Assembly: GCA_025769875.1 (NCBI GenBank)
Contig: JAGFNK010000234.1
Coordinates: 1 to 64,000, forward strand
DNA length: 64,000 nucleotides
DNA from: Russula earlei
Lineage: Eukaryota > Basidiomycota > Agaricomycetes > Russulales > Russulaceae
Direction of reading: 5' to 3'
Position 1 is the stretch's first letter, and each line of letters starts with the position of its first letter. This document shows positions 31,466-43,859 of this stretch, in pieces. Position numbers and translations under genes: made by a program. The notes under the pieces were generated by a model. That model was not told the origin of the DNA and did not search any database. It worked only from the letters and a program-made list of their open reading frames with translations.

Positions 31466-33066
31466 CATTTCCGCCTTGTTTGTTCGTCACGCGCCACGTG
31501 AGTGCATGGACTAACGAGAGCGTTCTCAAAAATGGAAAGTAAATCCAAAAGTAGAAATGGCCCAAATGGGACGGCTCGAATCGGCTCCCTTTCTGCCATC
31601 CTCCCTCAGGAACATCACAACGACATGACATGTGGACCGCACATGGCGGAGACAACGCTCCACGTGCCGCAGCTTCTCCCCCGGCACCTGCACGGTCACC
31701 CACGTGCGCGATCTTACGCGCTTGACCCCGCCTCCATCGTCCCACCCATAAATACACATCGTGCCATTACGATGGCCTTCGCGCATGCTCACCCGCCTCT
31801 AGGCTAGGAAGCCCAGCCTATGATAATGGAACCTGAGTACTCTGCACACATTCCCAGTAATTTGGGTTTTTATTTTTTATTTATTTTGTTGTACTTAACT
31901 CGTGAATACATGCATGTGTGATTATCATCCAGTTGCGGAGTTGATGGGAATTGCCTTGAGGAGCCAAGTTGGTGGGGCACTTGCCATTTCTGGAGCGTGA
32001 CGAGGGATGCGAACAGCAGATGGCCGTGTACAAATTAAAAGGTCGTGAGTGATGCAGGCGAGGAAATTTCTGGCATCGAGGCAGGCGCAGGGATCATTGC
32101 AGCCTCATGACTCCGCGCTGAATTCCAATACAAAGCCCCAACCGACGCCCGCCGTGTCTGCCACCCCTCTGTCGCACCACAAGTCGCAATGACCCCGAAC
32201 ATGACAGAGACAACATATTCGTCGCCAATGAACGTTAACTTCAAACCGAGGGCAAGCACGGGCCCTGACTCAACTGCAAATGCAAATGCAGCACCACTCC
32301 AAGGATCCGTTTAGAGGCCGGCATGGGATGTTATGGTAGTAGGAGTGGGTTCGGTAATTTCGAGGACAGGGACTGCTCCGATAACACAACCCATTTAGAG
32401 AAATCAAATCTATAAATGTGGATTTGATTCGTTGACGATATCTTGTATACGTACAAAAAGCAATAAACGACGATTACAACACAGAAAGCCAGTGCAGAGT
32501 CAAGAAGTAAACAACAACAACAACTACAACGATAATAACAACAGGCTGTGTTCTGCGGCGGGGGGGGGGGGGGGCTGATTGCTGCTGCTGTAAGTGTTGC
32601 TGTTGCTGTGGTGGTGGTCCCTGTTGAGGCATATGTCCTTGGGCGGTGCCGTCGCGTTAATGTTTTGCCAGTAAGCATTCCAGGAAGTGCGAGTACAACT
32701 TTGGTGTGTGGCGCTCATCAATTGCAATTTGCGGGAGCCCGATCGTGGCGATGAGGCGTTTCATCGCTTGGTAGACCTCTGTTCCAAGCCCCAGGGTGAT
32801 GAACCTTGGGCATTCTTGGCGTAGAAGCTATAGCAGATGCAAGTCAAAAATTCTGACCAAAACCGCGACGCAATAGGTGGGACAGCATACCTTGAGCATG
32901 AACGCCGAGGCAGACGCGCACAATCCGGAATAGCGACGTGCTGAACTGCGTGACCGACTTAGATGTGAGCAAGACACGAGTTAGGGAGCTCGGTGGTTGG
33001 GGGTAAAATTCCACTTCTCATTTTGGGGTTGTGTCGGGCAAGGTGCTGGGGTGATGCGGAAGGAGG

Positions 33067-33139
<73 letters not shown>

Positions 33140-34124
33140 TCGACGTGCGTGGCCATACACTCCGGGACGCCGATCCAAGTCGAGGCCATCTTGGTCTTCT
33201 TGGACGACGCTGGTGGCAAAACGGTGTCGATGGTGCTGTGATATTGGTGCTGGATAAAACTAATATCCTGGTGGCTGACGATGCTGAGGAAAGACTGAGG
33301 CTGCAATGGTGGCGATTGGCGAGACTAGGCTGGCGGTACTGAGACAATGGGGGTGATTGCAACTGGGGCTACAATGGTGGGAAGTGCTGAGGACTACTAC
33401 GGACAGGGCTGAAGGGGAAAAGGCTGAGGGCGAACCAGAGGCACCAGTAAGCAGGGTAGAGACGACAGATGAAGTGGAAATGATGAGGGGAGAGACTGAT
33501 GCATAGACAGGGATGGCACGTGTGAGCGTTATTGGGGCTGCAATGACAGGGGAAGTGGAAACCAAGATATAGTGGGTGTCGTCCTGGTGGAAGGCTAAGG
33601 GTGCAGAGGTGGAGGCGGCTGTGACAGCGGGAAAGGCGGCGATGGGTGAGACAGTTGGGGAGGAGCTCCTGCGGCTCCAGATGATGCATAGCTTCGACTT
33701 TGTGTCGCGATGTGCCACCGCACGAGCTCTGCAAAGCTGGGAGCGACCAAGTGCTCCCTCCGCTCCAGTACTGGCAGTGTGGTGTGGTTGTGGCGGACCC
33801 ATGCAGGACGGCACCAGGGTATAGTCCTCGGAGGTGACCCCGATGGGGAACACCTGCATAGCGTTGATAGAAGCAGACGAATCATTCGCGCCGATGACGA
33901 ACGCATCGCGTACGGATGGACTTCCTGCCAAGCGGCACAGATGTTTCTCCGCATGTCGTCGAGACCATGGCCCTTGCTGCGCGAGCGGAACCACTGCATA
34001 ACTTTGCGCACCCTACTCGTGCTCACAGGCATTCTATGCCCAATGGTGTCAGGGGCGCGTGGCCGCAGAAGGAGAAGGAGATTGAATGGAAAGCCCAAAA
34101 AACACATCGATCCTGGCTGGGTGC
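31466..34124. other. Lectin upstream region, simple repeats and low-complexity DNA
   Basis: It holds a copy of a dispersed repeat (31860-32025, compare 20825-20990), a G run near 32556-32573, a GA/GT microsatellite (33068-33135) and a G-rich stretch (33370-33660) resembling 1-1058. From 34080 it matches sequence just past FBX1 (23795-23838). Open frames at 33260-33994 and 33595-34107 on the minus strand are Ser/Pro/Thr-rich with no known domain. No gene is called. Confidence 0.5.
33068..33135. repeat. GA/GT compound microsatellite
   Basis: About 18 GA units followed directly by about 14 GT units. Confidence 0.95.
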
Positions 34125-35659
34125 TCAGAGTTCAGCGCTCGCCAGCCGCCAAGGGTAGACAGCCACCGGTTGACCAGAAAGTTGTCGCGCAGCGATGAAT
34201 CGCTTAATAAATTTCGGAGCAGATTCTAATGACCGTAAACGGTGCAGGAAAATGTTCTGTAGCGCAGGTAACACTTCTGTTCCTCTTTCTTCCGCGAGCT
34301 CTTCCAGCACTTGGCAGATATGTCGCCCAACATGTTTAATTAGACACAGATCCTTAACAGCAATGAAGAGGTTCAGGAATTCCAGGCATTGAGTGGCTTC
34401 ACCATTCCGGTAATATCGCGGATCGGAAAGATCAATATCCCGGATATGGAGTTGTACCAAAGTGGAGGGGAGGAGCAAGGATGGGCTGCAGAGCTGGGCC
34501 AGCGATGAAAACTGATGACCCGGCGACTCGCTGCACACAATTTGCAAGGAGAGCTCAGGAGACTCGTTTGTTTCTTTGAGCATTGCAAATTCAATTGTAC
34601 GAAAGGAAATGATCACAGTTGCTCGGTCGCATGCCTTGAAGGATTCTGTATGATTGATCAACTGGTGAAGCTGTGGGACGACAAAGTTGCGGGGCTTGAA
34701 GAATGTTATAAAGAGCTTTTTGAGAAGGGGAACCTCGATTTGGGCCAGTAAGTCCTCCAAGTAGTCGTGAAAGCCTTCGAACCCAAGTTCGGTGAGAGCT
34801 GGGAGGACCAAGCGTGTGTGCGGAGGTGGACGTCGACTTTCCGGATCGGGGGGGTGAGTATGGGTGTCCAAGGCGAAAGGATTCAAGTCTGTCCAAGGCC
34901 GACAAGACGGTGACCCAAGTCTGAGGCGAAATGTAATCGGAACCGGAATAGAGAACATTCTGAACGCAAAGGGTGACTAGGTGATCGGCAGATAAAAGTA
35001 GTTTCAGGATTCCCGGAAACCAACAACTTCGCAACTCGAGGTGTCGCAGAAGTGGGGCTGATCCGCCTAAGAACGAATCCGAAAGGGACATCATTTCACA
35101 ACTTCCAGCCCAAATGAGCAGATTTGTCAGCTGCGGGAATGGTTTCTGCATCGCTGCTGCCAGTCTCTCCGTTTGTGTATCTGGAATGGTGGGCAAGTGG
35201 ATTTCACATATGCGATGGCAGTGTTCCGACTCGAGGAATGCAGTTGCGTTTACCCAGTAGTCGAGATATGGATTTGGATTCCAGTGTGGATATGGATCAT
35301 ATTTCGGGAGACTTATCACCACAGGCAAGACCGAACAGACGTATGGCATCTCGGTGATGGGCATCTCCCCTTTGTAAACAAGTCGCAGGTTCAGCCGACG
35401 TGGCGATGCAAGGACGATATTTCGCCATCTTTGGCACACATGGGCCAGTGTTTGCCATCCGCTTGCCGTCGTACTCCAGTCCTTTACAATGTTCCCAGGA
35501 GGACATCATCGGGGAGTGTGTTGATTATCTGAATTGATCGGTCAGTGGTCATCATGGACGCTGTGCAAAAGACATACCGGGGCAATATGCATGATATTGT
35601 TCTTCACAAAAGGCTTCGGAGGAACCATCAGTGATCGACGAGGGGGAGGCACAAGGCAT
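34125..35659 (-). pseudogene. F-box/LRR-like pseudogene FBX3
   Basis: This is homologous to FBX1, FBX4 and FBX5 throughout. Three lesions are visible. In the F-box, the segment after LPDDVLLG has lost 10 bp relative to FBX4 (near 35492), giving TAA. One extra C in a C7 run (plus-strand G7 near 34846-34852) shifts the frame in the LRR region. Just after the 5' intron, one extra base puts exon 1 out of phase. Exon 1 (ATG at 35659, intron with GTATGT donor and TTCAG acceptor) is otherwise conserved. The last 277 codons (34125-34958) are open and closely match FBX1, so the decay is recent. Confidence 0.85.
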
Positions 35660-36685
35660 TAATGACCGAATGAAGCCAATGAATATCGAGGGGATGTCAA
35701 AAGAGGGGTCGAAGACGGCAGATCGGGGTGATGTCACGGCCACGTGCGATGTTGAACTAGTTGATCGAGGGTGTCCCTCCGCTCCTCTGCATCTGAATTT
35801 ATGTACAGTGCGTCTTTCCTCCAAATCTACGTTTTACACACCCGCCGATGAATAGAAAGGATGAGCTCCGCAGCCTACTACATACCAGTATTGGAGTTTC
35901 AGTCCCCGTTCCCTGCCGCTGTCTCGCTTCCAAACTTCCTAACCAAACTTCAGTTGCACATCACCCCACCCTTTAGAATCCCTCAAATCTCCACGGAATT
36001 GCAACTCACAGATGCCCATGTTGTCCCAAGACTGACTTGGGGCATGTTGCTTCGCATACGCATATTGCGGACGTGACAACCCAATCACATCATTCGATGG
36101 CGTTGATTGGACATGCACAGAGGGCTCCTTTGATGGAGGACGGGGGACAACGAAGAAGAACAGCAGCTACCCTTCTACGCGAGAGCTGGACGCCGTATCT
36201 TTGGGTAATGGAAACGAAGCTGTCTTCTTTGTGGTGCATCTCTTGCTTGCCCCTCAGGTTCGTGATCATCCTCCCACCTGTACGTGTCACCGTCATTGTT
36301 CGCTGGACAACTTCATAATCTGTTCGAGCGCATCTTTGCGTTCATCTTCTACCGAGCAGTTTCCAAACCGAGCCAGTCTTTGAAGACCACATCGCATTTA
36401 GCACGTATGCCAACACTCCTGGGAGCGCCCATGGACTATGCTATTCATGCTCGGCTCGGTATGTCGTCGTGTATCCCAAAAAGATCCGTTGAATGACAAT
36501 CGTTCTGCCTCCTTTGACCCTATCATAAGTCGTATTAGACTCCACTCCAATCCCAACACTCTCTTCCCTATTGGCGAGGGCATGCATGCATGTCAACCCC
36601 AAGGCAGGTGTGTTCCGTTGTGCCTGTCAGCTTGCTTTTACTGGTGATGCACTGATGTCTCATAAACGGTCCAGTAGTAAGCTAT
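35660..36685. other. Spacer upstream of FBX3, left of the Harbinger insertion
   Basis: It matches 48810-49790 (for example GAAAGGATGAGCTCCGCAGCCT near 35860 and 49005). It continues at 40154 beyond the transposon. No gene is visible; short open frames are not conserved between the copies. Confidence 0.55.
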
Positions 36686-36992
36686 GGCCCATGATACCAA
36701 CCGAGAATTCTTGAACTTCGAACTTGAACTTGAATTTCGGGATTTTCCGGGAGTGACTGGTGTGACCAGTGTGATATAAGTGACATCGCATATATGATAA
36801 ACTAATAGGTTTTTTTTTAATATGAGTTTTTATTCGCTTGTGATTTGCATATTCGCTTGTGATTTGCATATTCGCGTATTCGCATATTTGTGTGTGATTG
36901 CACATGTGTAAGCCCTTTGTCAGTACCTTCTTTTCACCTTCACTTCGGCGTCACCCCACACTTTATTTTCCTGATCCTGATCATCACCTCCC

Positions 36993-38289
36993 ATGCAGAC
37001 CCGCTCGTCAAGAAGCTCTGATTCCTCTGCAGAAGAAACCCGAGCAGATATCAAGGCAAGATGGACGACTGAGGAGGAAGCCGAGTTCTTAAACTTCCTC
37101 TTGGAGCACAAGGACCAAATGACGTCCAACGCTATGTTCAAGGATCAAGTCTTCAATGAGGCGGCCAGTCAAATTAGGTCCCTTTGTAAGAAGGGTGGCT
37201 TCAAAACTCTGAGCTCGTGCAAGACGAAGTGGCAAAGGGTACGTGTTTCCTCTTTTGACTACACCTCAACACTGACACCGTTCAACTAGATGAAGACCGA
37301 CTGGGACACCATTTCAGCGATCAAAAATAAGTCTGGCATGGCTTGGGATGATGTGACAGGAATGGACATATCAGCAGAAAATCAAAATCAGGCAGTGTAT
37401 GATGAGCTGGTTGCAGTGCGTCTGTAACTCCTGATTTGTCGACAATATCTTACTTTAGTAGGACAAACCAGCGGTCAAGAAGTTCCACCACAAGGGCTGG
37501 CCACATTGCGAGGCCATGGAATCTCTTGTAGGAACAAAAACCAAAGGCAAACACGCATACCGGGCTTCGCAGCCAACGCCTCGTGCTGAGCATGCTCCAT
37601 CCCAGCCAACACCTCGTGCTGAGCATGCTCCATCCCAGCCAACACCTCGTGCTGAGCATGCTCCATCCCAGCCACCTACTCCTGCTCACCTGACCCCCGA
37701 TTTGTCTCAAGTCGGCGGCAGCAGGAGGGCATCGACTTCACCATCAAATACCTCATTCGACTTCGTAACCAACAAGCGTAAATCACCTCGCATTGACGAT
37801 ATCCTGATGACCGAAACATCTTCAGCTAAAAAACAGAGGGGTGACACCGTGGCGTCTGCTGTCATGGGTGTTACAGCGGTCATGAACAGAGTTGTTGATG
37901 TCTTCGACTCAACTGTCCATTCTCTTGGTTTCTCCCCGCCCATGCCTGAATTCGCACCCGCACCCGCACTCGCACCCGCACCCGCACTCGCACTCGCACC
38001 CGCACCTGCACCTGCACCCGCACTCGCAGGTGATACTGTACCTGGATTTTTGGCACTTCCCGAGTATGCACGCCGGACACTGGCAGTCCAACACCTTGCC
38101 AGTGATATCAAGGATATCACAAATGGTTGTTGGTTGCCAACTGATGATATTGTCCCAGCATTATCCCTGTTTGCCAATTGCGGCATCGGAGAGGTGGATG
38201 GCTACCTCGCGCTCATATCCGTGGAGTCATCACGTGAGTTTGCACGTGGATACATATGTAATCTGGTGGAGAAAGTGAAGCGAGCATAA
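36993..38289 (+). CDS. Harbinger Myb/SANT-like DNA-binding protein (ORF1), three exons
   Basis: The coding sequence joins 36993-37238, 37290-37415 and 37462-38289, 399 codons plus stop, with all joins in phase (donors GTACGT and GTGCGT, acceptors CTAG and GTAG). Residues ~25-85 form a Myb/SANT-like trihelix (RWTTEEEAEFLNFLLEH, then CKTKWQRMKTDW). A linker with about three tandem 11-residue units (SQPTPRAEHAP) follows, then a Lys/Arg-rich nuclear-localisation-like patch and a Pro-Ala run. The C-terminal ~90 residues look helical. In Harbinger elements this partner binds the transposon ends and helps import the transposase into the nucleus. Same strand as, and 144 bp from, the transposase start. 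Confidence 0.85.
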
Positions 38290-38433
38290 GCGATGATTTG
38301 TGTTGTTGTGTCATGTATGTGTATCCAAATAAATATTTCACACATTGTGAAATTACATGTGATGTGCCAAAAAAAATTTTCTGTCAAAAAGTTGCACGCT
38401 TTGTCCCCGTTGTTGTCCCCTCCCTCGCTCAAG

Positions 38434-39795
38434 ATGCCTGATAACCCTCATCAGCAATGGGTACAATGGCGACGCCAACGGCACCAACGGCTCTATGTCA
38501 TGTTAAATATGTCAACTGTTCTCCTACTTTGCTGCCAAGCATTACTTGAGCTCCTTGAACCCCTCTATCGTCCTCCTATCCCATATCACACATCTTCATA
38601 CACTGGGGCTAAGTGGGTTGAGGACCTACTCACTGGCCATCCAGAGCGCATTCGGACTGAGCTTGGGGTGCATAAAAAAGTATTTATCATCCTCCAGCGG
38701 ATCCTCCAACGACTTGGTATCTCATCATCACGACACGTCCAAGTCGAAGAACAAATTGCTATCTTCCTTTATACAGCTGTCACAGGGCTGCCATCGACAC
38801 ATGTCGGAGAGCGTTTTCAGCGGTCACCCCGCACCATTTCAAAGTAAGTATCTCTCAGGTTTCTTTCAGATGTCGTCTGATGGATAGCTAGGTATTTTAA
38901 AAAAATTCTAGGCGTTCTCTCGAGCCCTCCCTTCTACACCACATTTGTGCGCCTTCCCGATGCCGATTCACCCCCTCACCCCTTCATCCAAAGCAACCCC
39001 AAATTCTTTCCATTTCTTAAGGACGCACTGGGTGCTATCGATGGTACACATATCGACTGTTTTGCCACTGCTGCAGAGCGTGATGCGGCAAGGAACCGCA
39101 AAGGAGGTCTCACGCAGAACTGCCTCGTGGGATGCTCATTCGACCTCCGCTTCACCTACCTGCTGACTGGTTGGGAGGGTTCCACTGCTGACGCGACACT
39201 TTTTCACGCAGCACATCATTCTGATCTTCGTGTCCCAAGGGGGAAGTATTATCTTGGTGATGCGGGTTTTGCCTCGTCAGATGTACTTCTCACCCCTTAT
39301 CGAGGCGTGCGGTACCATCTAGCTGAATGGGGCCGTGCTCGCACAAGGTGAGTCTTTGTTGTCTTACTTTCAAGTTGTCTTACTGATGTTTGTCCTAGGC
39401 CACGCACACCCAAGGAGCTGTTCAATTTGCGTCATGCCCAAGCTCGCAATGTCATTGAACGCATTTTTGGAATTCTCAAGCGGCGTTTCAAGATTCTCTC
39501 ACAACCCCGCGAGTATGACATGGGAGTTCAAGCACGCATCCCATGTGCGCTCGCAGCACTTCACAATCTTATTCGCGCATATGACTCTAGGGAGATTGGC
39601 ACCTTTGACGACCAAGTGGCTGACCTCCAGATGGACGCACAAGAAGAGGAAGCGCTGGCTGGTGAACTTGGAACAGGCCCTGTGACGCAGCGTGAGAGGG
39701 AGCGAGCAAATATCAGGCGAGATAAAATTGCTGATGACATGTGGGAGCAGTATCAGAGAATTCAGAGGGACCGCGCAGAACGTGTTATTGAATAG
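38434..39795 (+). CDS. Harbinger DDE transposase (ORF2), three exons
   Basis: The coding sequence joins 38434-38843, 38892-39347 and 39399-39795, 420 codons plus stop; introns are 48 and 51 nt and keep frame. The N-terminal part resembles the helix-turn-helix of DDE_Tnp_4 proteins (GVHKKVFIILQRIL, RSPRTISKYFKKIL). The catalytic triad is visible: first Asp in GAIDGTHIDC, second in WEGSTADATLF, Glu in ARNVIERIFGILKRRF. GKYYLGDAGFA is also typical. No stops or shifts are needed, so this copy may encode a functional nuclease. I preferred acceptor GCTAG at 38891 over a later CTAG because only it restores frame and the conserved sequence before FVRLPD. Confidence 0.9.
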
Positions 39796-40153
39796 TATTT
39801 TTTTCAAAAAAAGATTTTCCATTTCCTCTTCAAAAATCTCTCGCTCCGCGTGCATGGATCCTGGGCCCTACAGTATGCCTCGGCAACATTCAGCGGACAC
39901 AAGCGGACTGAGTCAGTTCCCAGTCACGGCTGCAATCACAATACGCGAATATGCAAATCACAAGCGAATATGCAAATCACAAGCGAATATGCAAATCACA
40001 AGTGAATAAAAACTCATATTAAAAAAAAACCTATTAGTTTATCATATATGCGATGTCACTTATATCACACTGGTCACACCAGTCACTCCCGGAAAATCCC
40101 GAAATTCAAGTTCAAGTTCGAAGTTCAAGAATTCTCGGTTGGTATCATGGGCC

Positions 40154-42304
40154 TATATTAGCGATATTCTGGGCGGGTTAATACATGCTTTTTGTTCGCG
40201 TTTTTGCTGGCAAGGTCGCTTTGGTCTGGACGTCTAAGCGAGGCAATGTCCTAGCTGCAGCGCGACAGGGATGTTTCACACAGCTCAATACTCACTGAGA
40301 TTGCCTCGATCGGCCACCCGTAGGCCATCCTCCTTCGGCCTATGTGAGTGTTGGGACATGAACAACTTGGTGATGTCATTTCTGTCGCTCTCCCAGGTCA
40401 TGAAAGACAAACCGTGACAGCTGCCGTCAACGGAAATAAGATCAGGATCAAAACATGAGAAATCGTTCTCCAACCAATTCGCTTGCACCTGCTCTGTGAA
40501 TGATAAGGCGATGGGCGATGGGCAAGATTCATTTCGCATCTGCGTTCACTTCTCCAGCCCAACTGCCAAGAAAAAGAAAGTCTCGCTCGCTGCCACACTC
40601 ACACCCCATTGTATACCGCATCCACCTCATCCCCACCCATCCGGTGAGCTCCCAGCCAATCTCGTCCCTCCATCCACGCTGCCATCCAGTGGCATCGGTG
40701 TAGTGACATTTCATTCTCCGTCCCAGAGCCCAAATTGTCCGAATCCCTCTCTCCAACATGTCGTGTTGTGGTGCAACTCACTGGCATCCACTCTCTGCAG
40801 CCGACGAGTTCCAAGCTGCAACAGATTCTGGAGCAGGACATGATCTCTGCGCTCGTCGTACGAGCAGCATGGCGTCCTTATATTGCCGATATGTGCTCGG
40901 CCCGAAGAGTATTGACGATCTGCGTGAAGCCGACTCGCCGATCGGTGAGCCACCACATCACATGCGGACCGTATCCAAGAAGGCTCTTACACTCCTGCTT
41001 TTCCGTTTCCACCGTTTCATTCATCTCCTTCGGTTCTACCAACTGCAGCACCATCTAGCCTCCTGCACCCGTTCATCCCGTTCATGCCCCGAGTGAGTGG
41101 TGACCGATCCCACCATTGTCAAGGCCGTTCGTCCCAGCAGTGGCACCTTTCCCGGATCCCGTGCGCTGGCGCCTTTCCGCCGTGAGAACTGGTGATCGTG
41201 GTCATACCCGCGTACACCATTAGACGATCGTGACAATGTCGTCGAGATTGACTCTGCCGAGACAAGTGCCCTCAACGAGGTCAATGCGTTCGAATGGCAA
41301 TGGCAGAACGGAGAACACTGAGTAAAGGTCGCGAAGAAGGGCAGGATGTGTGATCATTGGGAGGTATTGGCACGAACATCGATACTGGCACACAAAACAC
41401 TGAATCCGGGCGACGGTCATGCGCCTCACCCACCTAGTGGGTCGGTGCCGTCGCCTCCGCCACAGCTGGGCACTCCCAAGGCAATCAATCTTGCACAACA
41501 TCTGTGTATCGGAAATCTCTCGAATCGTCAAAGACAGAGTTGAAGCCTATCGCCGACGGAACGAATGCCAAAGTCTCAGTACTGAACATAACGCAGACCA
41601 ACGGCGCAGCGGATGACAAGTCTGCGGCGAGCGCTGCAATCGTCGAGGCTATGCACCCGCACTCGCAGTCGAATGGCACACGACAGCTTGGACGGATCGA
41701 AACGAGTTTGCGAGGGAAGCCCTCACTCCCATTCACGTGCGCTTGCAGTCCCTCCCTCCTTCCGTCTGCAGCCCTTCATTTACGCTTCATTTCCTTTTGT
41801 CTTTTCCTGCTCAACATAAGTTTGTCGATAAACGGATCCCTCCTTCGTGGACCGACTATCGACGGAATATCGCGGGAGGGCTTTGCAACGGAAGCGGAGG
41901 CGATTCTTTCGATTGCATGGCAGAGCTGTTGCGTATCTTTCCCGTTCCTTGTTCCTCAGATGTCACACCAAGATATGAATGTGGGTTTATTATCGTGATG
42001 TTTCACACCTGCATTGGCGGTGTTCACATCCGATTCAGTGTCCTTACACGTGTTGGTGACTCAAGAGCCGCGTGGCATGGTTTAGAATTGACAAGGGATG
42101 CGAGCGTCAGTGTGTACTTGGAACAGAAGACTGTTCAGCTTAGTTTTGTGTTCCGCAATGGGTTCAAGATATCATGAGGTTGGAAAGATAGGAAAATTGA
42201 GTATTGGAACGACAACTGGGGTGCTTGGAGTCAAATAATGACAATCGCACAGATGCAAAATGATACCAGACGGAAATTACAAAACTCGTCGATTGGCTGG
42301 GTGC
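40154..42304. other. Spacer between the Harbinger element and FBX4
   Basis: It is homologous to 45230-47279 and 49810-51868. A plus-strand coding-like stretch (40758-41320) with conserved peptides has stops in each copy. The region ends in the spacer block at 41560-42010. No complete gene is supported. Confidence 0.6.
41560..42010. repeat. F-box array spacer block, copy 3
   Basis: Contains CGATAAACGGATCCCTCC near 41825 and CACCAAGATATGAATGTGGG near 41969. It is the most diverged copy. Confidence 0.75.
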
Positions 42305-43859
42305 TCAGAGCTCAACGCTCACTGACTGCCAAGGGTAGACGGCTACAGGGTGACCGGAGAGTTGTCGCGCAGCGATGAATCGCTTAAGAATTTTCGGAGC
42401 AGATTTCAATGACCGCGAACGGGGCAAGAAAATGCTCTGTAGCGCAGGTAACACTTCTGTTACTCTTTCTTCCGCGAGCTCTTCCAGCACTTGGAAGACA
42501 CGTCGCCCAGCACGTTCGGTTAGGTACAGATCTTTAATAGCATTGAACAGGCCTAGAAATTCCAGGCATTGAGTGGATTCACCATTTGAGTAAGATCGCG
42601 GGTTTGAAAGGTCAGTATCCCGGATATGGAGTTGTACCAAAGTGGAGGGGAGGAGCAAGGATGGACTGCAGAGCTGGGCCAGCGATGAAAACTGATGACC
42701 CGACTCGGGGAACATCATTTTCAAGGAGAGCTCCGGAGACCCATCTGTTTCTTTGAGAATTGCAAATTGGATTGAATCAAAGTCAAGGAATACAGTTGCT
42801 CGGTCGCATGTGTTGAACGATTCCGCGTGATTGATCAACTGGTGAAACTGTGGGACGACAAAATTGTCCTTGAAGAACGTTACCACGAGCTTGTTGAGAA
42901 GGGGAACCTCGATTTGAGCCAGTAACTCCTCCAGATACTCGTGAAAGCCTTCGAACCCAAGTTCTGTGAGAGCGGGAAGGACTGAGCGTGTGAGTGAAGG
43001 TCGACTTCCGGGATCGAGGGGTGGGTATGGTGGCTCAAGGCGAAAAGATTCAAGTCTGTCCATGACCGACAAGACGGTGACCCAAGTTTGGGGCGAGATA
43101 TAACCGGAGGAAAGGGGGACATTCTGAACCCGAAGAGTGACTAGGTGATTGGCAGATAAAAGTAGTTTCGGAATTCCCGGAAGCCAACATCTTCCCAACT
43201 CGAGGTGTCGCAGAAGTGGGGCTGACCCGCCTAAGAACGAATCTGAAAGGTAGAATCTTTGGAAATATCCAGCCCAGATGCGCAAATCTGTCAGTTGCGG
43301 GAATGGTTGCTCCATCGCTGCTGCCAATCTTCTCATTTGTGAATCCGGAATGTCGGAGAAGTCAATTTCGCATATGCGATGGCGGTGCTCCGACTCGAGG
43401 AATGCAGATGTGTTTACCCAGAGGTCGGAGTATGGAATTGGACCTCGATATGGTCGGTCAAATAATCTGGGAATTATCACCACAGGCAAGAGGGACAAGA
43501 CGTATGGCATCTCAGAGATGGGTCTTTCCCCTTTATAAACAAGTCGCAGGTTCAGCCGACGTGGGGATGCAAGCACAATATCTCTCCATCTTTGACACAC
43601 ATGGGCCAATGTTTGCCATCCGCTTGCCGTCGTGCTCCAGTCCTTCACAAAGAAATCGAATATTCCCAGGAGGACATCATCGGGGAGGGTGTTGATTGTC
43701 ACCGAATCTAAATTGACCGGTCAGTGGTCATCATGGATACTGTGCAAAAGACATACCCGGAAAACATGCACGATCTTGTCCTTTACACGAAGCTTTGGAG
43801 GGACCACCAATCGTAGGGGATGCACGGGGCATTGATGACTGGATGAAGCCAATGAACAT
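42305..43859 (-). CDS. F-box/LRR-like protein FBX4, two exons
   Basis: The coding sequence is complement(42305-43707 joined to 43757-43859), 501 codons plus stop; the 49-nt intron has donor GTATGT, CTGAC and acceptor TTTAG. Exon 1 gives the variable N-terminus (MFIGFIQSSMPR, then GGPSKASCKGQDRACF). Exon 2 starts with the F-box (INTLPDDVLLGIFDFF, WQTLAHVCQRWRDIVLASPRR) and continues into leucine-rich segments to the end (PVAVYPWQSVSVEL). Without the intron no ATG precedes the F-box in frame: the frame upstream is closed by TGA. A start at 43832 is the alternative. Predicted role as for FBX1: SCF substrate adaptor. Confidence 0.87.

Larger units (their letters stand above)
36686..40153 (+). mobile_element. 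PIF/Harbinger DNA transposon, complete
   Basis: This 3,468-bp element begins GGCCCATGATACCAACCGAG and ends with its complement. The terminal inverted repeats extend about 200 bp and include subterminal repeats of TATTCGCTTGTGATTTGCA. The 3-bp flanks are TAT on both sides (36683-36685 and 40154-40156). A paralogous spacer at about 45225-45250 (AAGCTGTATCAGCGATA) lacks the element, showing the empty site. It carries the two genes expected of this superfamily: a Myb/SANT-like protein and a DDE nuclease, both open after splicing. Confidence 0.93.

Noticed and set aside
33260..34107. Minus-strand open frames of 170-244 codons
   Set aside because: Ser/Pro/Thr-rich and overlapping in two frames, next to simple repeats; no domain. 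They may be decayed sequence of the same type as 1-1058.
37567..37670. Tandem repeats suggesting a CRISPR-like array
   Set aside because: The units are adjacent with no spacers and lie in frame inside the Harbinger ORF1; this is a eukaryotic genome.
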